64,000 bases of DNA from UBA7672 sp963738625 (GTDB taxonomy: Bacteria; Pseudomonadota; Alphaproteobacteria; Caulobacterales; Hyphomonadaceae). Where the stretch lies: NCBI GenBank assembly GCA_963738625.1, contig CAVTXH010000004.1, forward strand, positions 1 through 64,000. Direction: 5' to 3'. The translations under genes and the position numbers were made by a program. The notes beneath the pieces are model-generated. The model saw nothing but the letters and a program-made list of their open reading frames with translations, did not search any database and was not told the DNA's origin. Position 1 is the stretch's first letter; the number at the start of each line of letters is the position of its first letter. Positions 47,287 through 54,975 of the stretch are shown here, piece by piece.

Positions 47287-47873
47287 CACGGCGCATCGCC
47301 CTCGAGCCTGTGGACGATTGGCAGGATCACGGTGCGCCAAGCCTCAGGCGTGATCGGCCCCACATGTTTGTAGCGGATGCGAGCGTCCGCATCGACAATA
47401 AACGACTCTGGCGCGCCTGTTACGCCAAGATCAATAGCCAGCTTGCTGTCTGCATCGAGGCCGGCAATGGCATAGGGGTCGCCATACTTGGCCAGCCACG
47501 CCGCACCCTCGCCAGGGTCGTCGCGCCAGTCTACCCCGTAGACGGGCACGTCGCCTGACTGCGCGATCTCCATCAGCATCGGGTGTTCGATCACGCAGCT
47601 CGAACACCACGAGCCGAAAATGTTGACGAGCGTCACGCGGCCCTTGAAGTCTGAGACCCGAAGGGTCGGCCGATCGGCGGCGAGAGGCTCCAGTCGGAAG
47701 GCAGGCATCGCCCGGTCGATCATCGTGGAGGGCAGGGCGTGGGGATCTAGCGTCAGTCCGACAGCGAAAAAGCCGCTCACGGCGAGCAACAGAATCGCCG
47801 GAACCAGGGCCGCCCATTTCGGCAGCGCAAGCGAGGCGGCAGGCGCGTCTTGTTGTGATGTTGCCTCAAACAA
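47286..47873 (-). CDS. ccmG: CcmG/DsbE thioredoxin-like protein
   Basis: 195 residues from TTG 47873, which has GGAG seven bases upstream and starts 10 bases after ccmF; the open frame continues into ccmF but codes nothing sensible. One helix (LVPAILLLAVSGFFAVGL), then a thioredoxin fold with NIFGSWCSSCVIEHPMLM (active-site CSSC), VYGVDWRDDP and GVTGAPESFIVDADARI. Keeps apocytochrome CXXCH thiols reduced through CcmH. Confidence 0.93.
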   Translation of the reverse strand: MFEATSQQDAPAASLALPKWAALVPAILLLAVSGFFAVGLTLDPHALPSTMIDRAMPAFRLEPLAADRPTLRVSDFKGRVTLVNIFGSWCSSCVIEHPMLMEIAQSGDVPVYGVDWRDDPGEGAAWLAKYGDPYAIAGLDADSKLAIDLGVTGAPESFIVDADARIRYKHVGPITPEAWRTVILPIVHRLEGDAP

Positions 47874-47883
47874 TCGGGCTCTC

Positions 47884-49857
47884 CTAGGCTTGCGCAGGAA
47901 GTGGACTGAGTTTGATCCGATGCGGCGCTCCGATGCGGAATCGACGATCCGCCAGCGACAGCGCCCCCGCACCGGCGATTGTGAGGCCGCCAATCCAGAT
48001 CCACATGGCGAGGGGATGGAAGTTGAGGCGAACCGTGAAGGCGCCGGTCTCGGTCTCTTCTCCGCTGGCGATGTAGAGATTTGCGAAAACGCCAGGCCGA
48101 ATTCCGGCTTCAGTCGTGATCATGTCGCGCTCGGGGTAGTATCGACGCTCAGTGGAAATGACGCCGTTCGCATGGCCGCCGCGCGCGACATCGAACGTCA
48201 GCCGCTGCGATTCATAGTTGGGGCCTTGGATGACTTCGACCTTCGAAAGCCGGAAGGCGTACTCGCCAAGCATGGCTGAGTCGCCTCGCTTCATGGATTC
48301 CACAGATTCAGTTTGCCACGCCGACATCGCCGTGACGCCAAACATTGCGATTGCGAATCCCAGATGGGCGCCGAGAAATCCCCAAGTCGCGCCAGGGAAC
48401 GAGCGCGCCATGGTCAGCGACTGTCGAAGTGGGACGGCGCCTAAGCGGGTGCGCAAGGCGAGCCAGCGCGCCAGGCCCAGAACAACATAAGCCGCCAAAC
48501 CGAAGCCGAGCGCTCCCCAGACGCTCTTGCCCAGAACCCCAGCGACAAGTCCGACGACAAGGCCGCCGACCGCAGGCCACGTCAGCGCGCGAAGGGCGGG
48601 GCGCGGGCTATCGCTGCGCCAGCGAAGCAACGGCCCAAAGGCCATCAACCCAGCCACCAGGAGCATCACAGGTCCAAACGTTATGTCGAAATACGGAGGA
48701 CCTACGGAGATCTTGTCTGAGGTAAGCGCATCAATGACGAGCGGATAGAAGGTGCCAAGGAACACGATTCCCGTGGCGATCAGCAACAAGAGGTTGTTGA
48801 CCAGAATGGAGGACTCGCGACTCGCCAACGCGAACGGCGGCCCCTGCCGAACTGCGCCAGCCCTGAACGCATAAAGCGTCAGGGCGCCGCCTGAAGCGCC
48901 GATGATCATGGCCAGAATGAACACACCACGCGCCGGATCCACGGCAAAAGCATGCACGCTAGTCAAGACGCCGGAGCGCACCAGGAACGTGCCGATCAGG
49001 CTGAGGGTGAAGGTGAGGATGGACAGGAGCAGCGTCCAGTTCACCAGCGCGTGCCGGCGCTCGACGACGAGCGCGCTATGGAGAAGCGCCGTCCCGATCA
49101 GCCAGGGCATGAAGGATGCGTTTTCAACCGGATCCCAGAACCACCAGCCGCCCCAGCCTAGTTCGTAATAGGCCCACAAACTGCCCAGAGTGATCCCAAT
49201 TGTGAGGCAGCACCACGCAGCCAGAACCCACGGTCGCACCCATCTGGCCCATGCCGCATCCACGCGTCCTTCGATCAGAGCCGCCACGGAAAACGAGTAA
49301 GCGATCGAGAACCCGACATAGCCCAGGTAGAGCATCGGCGGATGAACCGCGAGGCCTGGATCCTGAAGCAGCGGGTTGAAGCCCATGCCCTCAAGGGGCG
49401 CTGGCGTCAGCCGCGCGAAGGGGTTCGACGTGAAGATCAAAAAGGCAAGGAACGCGACGCCGATCATGCCTTGAACCGCCAGCACGCGCGCCTTCAGCGT
49501 GGCCGGGAGATTCGTTCCGAAGACAGCGACGGCTGCGCCGAACAGCGCCAGAACCAGAATCCACAGCAACATCGAACCTTCATGCTGCCCCCAAGCTGCA
49601 GTGATCTTGTAAAAAAGGGGCTTCAGCGTGTGCGAGTTGGTTGCAACGACCTTCACGGAGAAGTCCGAAGTCGCGAACGCCCACACGAGGCAACCAAAGG
49701 CAAATGCGACGAGTGCGAGCTGGCCGACAGCGGCTGAAGCGCCAAACGCCATGAGTCGCGGTTTTGTCCGCCCGGCGCCGTAGAGCGGGACCAGAGCCTG
49801 AGCTGTTGCGACCAGCAGAGCCAGCACCAGCGCAAACAGTCCAATTTCATTCAGCAT
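47884..49857 (-). CDS. ccmF: CcmF, heme lyase core subunit
   Basis: About 657 residues, full length. Polytopic membrane protein with the tryptophan-rich heme-handling motif WGGWWFWDPVENASFMPW, plus HEGSMLLWILVLALFGAAVA and AVHPPMLYLGYVGFSIAYSF carrying conserved histidines. Forms the ligation complex with CcmH and CcmI. ATG 49857 (MLNEIGLFALVLALL) matches the family start; ATG 49872 is in frame five codons earlier. ccmA-E are not in this window. Confidence 0.95.
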   Translation of the reverse strand: MLNEIGLFALVLALLVATAQALVPLYGAGRTKPRLMAFGASAAVGQLALVAFAFGCLVWAFATSDFSVKVVATNSHTLKPLFYKITAAWGQHEGSMLLWILVLALFGAAVAVFGTNLPATLKARVLAVQGMIGVAFLAFLIFTSNPFARLTPAPLEGMGFNPLLQDPGLAVHPPMLYLGYVGFSIAYSFSVAALIEGRVDAAWARWVRPWVLAAWCCLTIGITLGSLWAYYELGWGGWWFWDPVENASFMPWLIGTALLHSALVVERRHALVNWTLLLSILTFTLSLIGTFLVRSGVLTSVHAFAVDPARGVFILAMIIGASGGALTLYAFRAGAVRQGPPFALASRESSILVNNLLLLIATGIVFLGTFYPLVIDALTSDKISVGPPYFDITFGPVMLLVAGLMAFGPLLRWRSDSPRPALRALTWPAVGGLVVGLVAGVLGKSVWGALGFGLAAYVVLGLARWLALRTRLGAVPLRQSLTMARSFPGATWGFLGAHLGFAIAMFGVTAMSAWQTESVESMKRGDSAMLGEYAFRLSKVEVIQGPNYESQRLTFDVARGGHANGVISTERRYYPERDMITTEAGIRPGVFANLYIASGEETETGAFTVRLNFHPLAMWIWIGGLTIAGAGALSLADRRFRIGAPHRIKLSPLPAQA

Positions 49858-49971
49858 GACGGCTATCGACATCCATTACGTGGCGGACACATTTCGCGGG
49901 GTCGCGCCGAGATATGAGCGAGAGCTGAGATTTGCCCGGCTAGCAAAGTATTATGAGTTGTATGGCGTCAG

Positions 49972-49977
49972 TATAAT
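49972..49977 (+). promoter_or_regulatory. TATAAT, possible -10 of the cytochrome operon
   Basis: Exact TATAAT in the 180-base divergent spacer between ccmF and the membrane cytochrome gene, 75 bases before TTG 50052. No matching -35 hexamer at 17 bases, so the promoter call is tentative. Confidence 0.3.
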
Positions 49978-50051
49978 GCTTTCGCAAGCGCCCTGCACGT
50001 GTCTAAGTAGACGCCGGCCCGGGGAGCATATCAAGAGCGCAGGAGACGCCC

Positions 50052-50975
50052 TTGTCTATTCCACATGGCCTGTCCAAGGGTCGGATACCGTCGACCCAAC
50101 ACGCGCCATCCGCGCCATCCGCGCCGATTGCAAGACGACGTGGCGGGTTCGAAGCGCTCATCTTCCCCATCTTCATGCTGACGATCATCGCGCTGCTGGC
50201 ATTCGGATGGGTCTATCGCGACACGAAGACCATCAATGCCGAAAGCGGACTCGGCTACTGGCTGGGTGTTCTTGGCATGGGGTGCGTCGGCCTTCTCCTG
50301 ATCTACCCCGTTCGAAAACGGCTCCCGAAGCTGGCGTTCATGGGGAGCGTTCCCATGTGGTTCCATTTTCACATGGCCCTTGGGCTCGTCGCGCCAACAC
50401 TCATCCTGTTTCACGCTGGCTTTCGAACCGGATCAATCAACGCGACGGTGGCCCTGACCGCCATGCTGGTTGTCGCGGGCAGCGGCGTGCTGGGTCGAAT
50501 GCTCTATGTCCGGGTGCACCGCGGTCTTTCAGGACAAAAGTCCGAAATACGAACGCTGACTGCGGTTGCAACACGGTTGCGCGCGACGCTTGTGGCGGAT
50601 TTCGCTGACGTGTCCGAAGTCGCGGAGCGCCTTGAGAGATCACTCCACGCGCCGCGGTCCAGTGTATTCAGCGCATTCTTCTACGCTGCGTCAGCGTCCT
50701 CGCGAATCGCGACGGCGCGCCATCGGATGCTCGCGGCTGTCAGGCGCGGTTCCAGCCGTGTCGCCAGCACGGGTCCCTCGGGCCGGCGTACCGGAAAAAT
50801 ACTCCGGCGCGAGGCTTCGCGCCTGGTGCGCACCTACTGCCAGACCCTCCAGAATGCGGCGTATCTCACCTTCTTCGAACGGTTGTTCGCGCTGTGGCAT
50901 ATCATGCATCTTCCGCTGTTCTTCCTCATGTTGGTGGCGGCGGCCATCCACATTGTTGCGGTCCACCTTTACTAG
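50052..50975 (+). CDS. Membrane b-type-cytochrome-like protein of the electron-transfer island
   Basis: 307 residues from TTG 50052 (AGGAGA eight bases upstream). Five hydrophobic helices: FPIFMLTIIALLAFGWVY, WLGVLGMGCVGLLLIYP, MWFHFHMALGLVAPTLILFH, VALTAMLVVAGSGVLG and LFALWHIMHLPLFFLMLV followed by IHIVAVHLY. Histidines in the third and fifth helices (FHFH, LFH, WHIMH, IH, VH) could ligate two hemes b, as in ferric-reductase-like proteins. A basic soluble loop of about 110 residues separates helices four and five. It ends 14 bases before the 24-heme gene, so it probably links quinones to the periplasmic cytochrome. Confidence 0.75.
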   Translation: MSIPHGLSKGRIPSTQHAPSAPSAPIARRRGGFEALIFPIFMLTIIALLAFGWVYRDTKTINAESGLGYWLGVLGMGCVGLLLIYPVRKRLPKLAFMGSVPMWFHFHMALGLVAPTLILFHAGFRTGSINATVALTAMLVVAGSGVLGRMLYVRVHRGLSGQKSEIRTLTAVATRLRATLVADFADVSEVAERLERSLHAPRSSVFSAFFYAASASSRIATARHRMLAAVRRGSSRVASTGPSGRRTGKILRREASRLVRTYCQTLQNAAYLTFFERLFALWHIMHLPLFFLMLVAAAIHIVAVHLY

Positions 50976-50989
50976 ATCGGGAAGTCGAC

Positions 50990-52750
50990 ATGCGGCGGTT
51001 GATCGCAGCGTTGGCGTGTATCTGGTTCGCGCTCCTGCTGACCCAGGCAGGTTCAGCACAGTCGCTTCTCGAAAAGCTGGTTTCTCCAGGAGAGCTGGCG
51101 AACCCGCACGCCAAGTTCGAAGCGACGTGCAGTTCTTGTCATGCATCCTTCGACAAGGCGGCGCAGTCCGCCAAATGTCGCGACTGCCACACGGACACTT
51201 CCCTCGATATTCGCAACAAGCGCGGCTTCCACGGCCGGTCGCCTCAGGTTGCAGGCGCCGAGTGCAAGACCTGTCACACGGACCACAAGGGCCGCACCGC
51301 TGTCATCATTCAGTTCGATCCCAAAGCGTTCAATCACCGGTTCACCGACTTCCCCCTTGAAGGCGGACACCTGTCGGTTGATTGCGCGGACTGCCACAAA
51401 ACAGGCGAAAAACAACGCAAAACGCCGACGGACTGCGCCGGCTGCCACACCGATGACGAGCCTCACAATGGACAACTGGGTGCATCCTGCGCGTCATGCC
51501 ATGTCGTCGCGAGCTGGACTACGGTGAGCTTCGACCACGCGACGACAGCCTTCGCGTTGATCGGCGCCCACGGCAAGGTCGAATGCATGGCCTGCCACGA
51601 GGGCGAAGTGTGGAAAGGCCTCCGCACGACCTGCGCCTCGTGCCATGCCAAGGACGATGTTCACAAGGGATCTCTGGGCGTCAACTGCGCGTCCTGCCAT
51701 AGCGAGCAGTCGTGGACAGTCTCGCAGTTCGATCACGTGCAAACCGGCTTCAGGCTTGTCGGCGCCCATGCAAAAGCCGATTGCCAGACGTGTCACAAAG
51801 GCGCGCTCGGCGATCCGCTACCGCGGGACTGCAATGGCTGTCACGTCCGTGACGACGTTCACAAGGGCGACAATGGCGCCAACTGCGAGAGCTGTCATTC
51901 GTCATCGACGTGGACGGCGATTACGTTCGATCACGACAGCACGAAACTGCCGCTCCTGGGCAAGCACAGGACTGCAAAGTGCGAGACGTGTCACACCAAG
52001 CCGATCACGTCGTGGGAGCCGCCGGTAACCTGTATCGGGTGTCACGAGCGCGAGGACAAGCACAAGGGGTTGCTCGGGCCTGATTGCAAGGATTGCCACG
52101 CTGAAAAGTCGTGGGCCCAGGTTCGTTTCGATCATGCAAAAGACGCAAAGTTCGCGCTAGAAGGCAAGCACTCCGCCGCAGAGTGCGCCGCCTGCCATCT
52201 GTCGCCGACGTCCGTAAAATCTCCACCCGTCAGCTGCATCGGCTGCCATCGGGAGGAGGATCCTCACAAAGGGCAATTGGGCGATGGCTGCGGACGCTGT
52301 CACGGCGAAGCCGACTGGAAGACCAATGTGCGATTTGATCACGGCCTCACCGATTTTCCACTTCTGGGAAAGCATGCGAAGGTCGGTTGCAAGGACTGCC
52401 ACGCCACGCCAGCCTACCTGGATGCGCGTGCGACGTGCGTGTCCTGCCATCAGAAGGAAGACGTACACAAGGGACGGCTCGGCACGGACTGCGCGAGCTG
52501 CCATAACCCGGCTGACTGGAGTCGATGGCGTTTCGACCACGCCGTTGACACCGACTACCCGCTGACTGGAAGGCACGTCGCGGCGCCTTGTGCGAGTTGT
52601 CACCGCGTCGCCGTGAAGCAGAAGATCGAGCTGTCGACGCGATGCATCAGCTGTCATGCCGGAGACGACAAGCATCGTGGATCATTCGGAACCAACTGCG
52701 AGCGGTGCCACACGACTGAGGCCTTCTGGGCGGTCGACGTGGGGCGATAG
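50990..52750 (+). CDS. 24-heme c-type cytochrome
   Basis: 586 residues from ATG 50990. Signal peptide LIAALACIWFALLLTQAGSA, then 24 CXXCH motifs by direct count, one per 24 residues. The body is a repeating three-heme module of about 60 residues: CxxCH, then DDVHKGxLGxxCxxCH, then W..VxFDH...F.L.G.H and CxxCH. Each module also has three free histidines (VHKG, FDH, GxH), enough to give every heme a second histidine ligand. No lipobox or membrane anchor after the signal. Probably the periplasmic electron carrier of the island, reached from the membrane cytochrome encoded just upstream. Confidence 0.93.
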   Translation: MRRLIAALACIWFALLLTQAGSAQSLLEKLVSPGELANPHAKFEATCSSCHASFDKAAQSAKCRDCHTDTSLDIRNKRGFHGRSPQVAGAECKTCHTDHKGRTAVIIQFDPKAFNHRFTDFPLEGGHLSVDCADCHKTGEKQRKTPTDCAGCHTDDEPHNGQLGASCASCHVVASWTTVSFDHATTAFALIGAHGKVECMACHEGEVWKGLRTTCASCHAKDDVHKGSLGVNCASCHSEQSWTVSQFDHVQTGFRLVGAHAKADCQTCHKGALGDPLPRDCNGCHVRDDVHKGDNGANCESCHSSSTWTAITFDHDSTKLPLLGKHRTAKCETCHTKPITSWEPPVTCIGCHEREDKHKGLLGPDCKDCHAEKSWAQVRFDHAKDAKFALEGKHSAAECAACHLSPTSVKSPPVSCIGCHREEDPHKGQLGDGCGRCHGEADWKTNVRFDHGLTDFPLLGKHAKVGCKDCHATPAYLDARATCVSCHQKEDVHKGRLGTDCASCHNPADWSRWRFDHAVDTDYPLTGRHVAAPCASCHRVAVKQKIELSTRCISCHAGDDKHRGSFGTNCERCHTTEAFWAVDVGR

Positions 52751-52838
52751 CGCGTGGCTGGTTGAGGACGCTCAGGTCGTGATGAACTACATTATTGCAA
52801 GTGTAGAACAAAACAGTATTCGACGAATTGTGACCAAC

Positions 52839-52876
52839 CTGAATTCAATCTGAATTGAACCTGAAGCGAAACTGAG
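52839..52876 (+). promoter_or_regulatory. Four direct repeats of CTGAA at exact 11-bp spacing
   Basis: CTGAA begins at 52839, 52850 and 52861, with CTGAG at 52872; the flanking bases also repeat (AAyCTGAA). This is the pattern of an OmpR/PhoB-family operator. It lies in the 327-base spacer (to 53077) between the two cytochrome genes, about 200 bases before the 23-heme start, and matches the element at 42154-42175. Confidence 0.7.
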
Positions 52877-53077
52877 AATATGCAATCGAGAGACTTTATC
52901 GCTGCGCGGAACCAGAATTAAATTTCCTTACCTAGATTGCGGGCGATTGGCAGAGCAGACACACCCTGAGCGCGAGCCTGCGCTCATCGCCTGCTAGAGA
53001 ACCGACTGTGGGAGTTCCATCCGGTGCGCGATCGGTGCCAGTTCGCTGAATCTGAGTGTGGGGGCGCGGAGCGCGGG

Positions 53078-54967
53078 TTGATTGTTGGCCGGCAGCGAGT
53101 GGATGGCGCCGGCTGGCTGTTTGCGTTGGCGGTGTTGATCGTCTTCATTGTGGTTTCGTCCGGCTTTGCCGCCGAAGCCCAAGCACCGCCGAGGGCAAAC
53201 TTCGATCACTTTTCGACAGGGTTTACTCTTGACGGCGCTCACAAGAGTCTGAGTTGCGAGGCTTGCCATGCCGGCGGCCAGTTTGCCGCGCTCCCCGCCC
53301 GATGCGCTGATTGCCACAACAACTTGCTGGCGCCTGGCAAGCCCCTGCGACACATCCAGACGTTTGCGAACTGCGATTCATGCCATGTGACGGCGAGCTG
53401 GACCAACGTCCGCTACGACCATTCGGCTGTGTCTGGGCCTTGTACGACCTGCCACAACAACTCGACGGCGCAGGGAAAGTCCGCCAGCCACATCAAGACA
53501 ACCGCCACATGCGAGACCTGTCACGTCACATCAAACTGGACGAATGTTCGGTTCGATCACTCGGCAGCGACCGGATCCTGCGCCACCTGCCACAACGGGA
53601 CATCGGCGAAGGGCAAGCCGGCCAACCACATCGCGACCACCGCCGGCTGCGACAGCTGTCACGTCACGACGAGCTGGACGAATGTCCGGTTCGATCACTC
53701 GGCGGTCAGCGGATCCTGCGCCACCTGCCACAACGGGACATCGGCGAAGGGCAAGCCGGCCAACCACATCGCGACCACCGCGGGTTGCGACAGCTGCCAC
53801 GTCACGACGAGCTGGACGAATGTCCGGTTCGATCACTCGGCGGTCAGCGGATCCTGCGCCACCTGCCACAACGGGACATCGGCGAAGGGCAAGCCGGCCA
53901 ACCACATCGCGACCACCGCGGGTTGCGACAGCTGCCACGTCACGACGAGCTGGACGAATGTCCGGTTCGATCACTCGGCGGTCAGCGGATCCTGCGCCAC
54001 CTGCCACAACGGAACATCGGCGAAGGGCAAGCCGGCCAACCACATCGCGACCACCGCGGGTTGCGACAGCTGCCACGTCACGACGAGCTGGACGAATGTC
54101 CGGTTCGATCACTCGGCGGTCAGCGGATCCTGCGCCACCTGCCACAACGGAACATCGGCGAAGGGCAAGCCGGCCAACCACATCGCGACCACCGCGGGTT
54201 GCGACAGCTGCCACGTCACGACGAGCTGGACGAATGTCCGGTTCGATCACTCGGCGGTCACTGGATCCTGCGCCACCTGCCACAACGGGACCACGGCGCG
54301 CGGCAAACCTGCAACGCATATCGCGTCAACGACAACATGCGACAATTGCCACCTGACGACCAGTTGGACGAGCGTGCGCGTTGATCACAGCGCGGTCATG
54401 GGAACCTGCTCATCCTGCCACAACGGCACAACGGCGGCCGGCAAGCCGGCATTTCACATCGCGACGAATGGTCAATGCGATGAGTGCCACACGACGCTCA
54501 AATGGATTCCGGCGACGTTTAACCATGCGAGCGTCACGGGTTCATGCTCTACATGTCACAATGGCTCCTCGGCCAAGGGAAAGCCCGCGGCCCATTTCCA
54601 GACTTCCGTCCAATGCGATGAGTGCCACACGACGACCAGCTGGGTGACGGTTCGCTACGTTCACACCGGCGGCGGGTATCCCGGCGATCATCGCACCAAG
54701 CTCGATTGCATCTCTTGCCACAAGACCAACGCACAACAGGTCCCGTGGCCAAATGCTGCCTATCAGCCTGACTGCGCAGCCTGTCATGCAAACGACTACA
54801 AGTCAGACCCGCACAAGAAGTACGAGACCCCGACAACTGCCCGATACACGGTGTCTGAGCTCCGTGACTGCACGGGCGCGTGCCACATCTACACCGATAG
54901 CACGATGACCACGATCAAGACCCGCCGGAACTCTAACCACAGAGTGACTGACGGCGGTTTTGACTAA
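53078..54967 (+). CDS. 23-heme c-type cytochrome with tandem two-heme repeats
   Basis: About 629 residues. Signal segment LFALAVLIVFIVVSSGFAAE, then 23 CXXCH motifs by direct count plus one CX3CH near the C-terminus. The bulk consists of 46-residue units, each holding two CXXCH and two free histidines (GKPANH and VRFDHS), so both hemes can be bis-histidine ligated. Five units are almost identical, flanked by diverged ones. TTG 53078 has GGAG six bases upstream; GTG 53024 and GTG 53098 are alternatives. It precedes the barrel gene by eight bases or more and is the candidate for an outer or extracellular wire. Confidence 0.92.
   Translation: MIVGRQRVDGAGWLFALAVLIVFIVVSSGFAAEAQAPPRANFDHFSTGFTLDGAHKSLSCEACHAGGQFAALPARCADCHNNLLAPGKPLRHIQTFANCDSCHVTASWTNVRYDHSAVSGPCTTCHNNSTAQGKSASHIKTTATCETCHVTSNWTNVRFDHSAATGSCATCHNGTSAKGKPANHIATTAGCDSCHVTTSWTNVRFDHSAVSGSCATCHNGTSAKGKPANHIATTAGCDSCHVTTSWTNVRFDHSAVSGSCATCHNGTSAKGKPANHIATTAGCDSCHVTTSWTNVRFDHSAVSGSCATCHNGTSAKGKPANHIATTAGCDSCHVTTSWTNVRFDHSAVSGSCATCHNGTSAKGKPANHIATTAGCDSCHVTTSWTNVRFDHSAVTGSCATCHNGTTARGKPATHIASTTTCDNCHLTTSWTSVRVDHSAVMGTCSSCHNGTTAAGKPAFHIATNGQCDECHTTLKWIPATFNHASVTGSCSTCHNGSSAKGKPAAHFQTSVQCDECHTTTSWVTVRYVHTGGGYPGDHRTKLDCISCHKTNAQQVPWPNAAYQPDCAACHANDYKSDPHKKYETPTTARYTVSELRDCTGACHIYTDSTMTTIKTRRNSNHRVTDGGFD
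53573..54262 (+). repeat. Five nearly identical 138-bp tandem repeats in the 23-heme cytochrome gene
   Basis: Units begin at 53573, 53711, 53849, 53987 and 54125; a sixth, diverging unit begins at 54263. Each opens with GGATCCTGCGCCACCTGCCA and is exactly 138 bases, coding 46 residues with two CXXCH. The inner copies differ at only a few positions, which points to recent amplification or gene conversion. Confidence 0.95.
54869..54886 (+). other. CX3CH motif (CTGACH) at the end of the 23-heme cytochrome
   Basis: Cys-Thr-Gly-Ala-Cys-His, one residue longer than the standard heme site. Similar spacing variants bind heme in a few multiheme cytochromes, so this may be a 24th site; otherwise it is a redox-inactive pair. 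Confidence 0.5.
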
Positions 54968-54975
54968 TCAGTAGA

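Noticed and set aside
53573..54262. CRISPR array
   Set aside because: The repeats are contiguous 138-bp coding units without unique spacers.
53531..54356. Long open frames on both strands across the 138-bp repeats
   Set aside because: They arise because the repeat length is a multiple of three and GC-rich; only one plus frame carries CXXCH motifs and a signal peptide.
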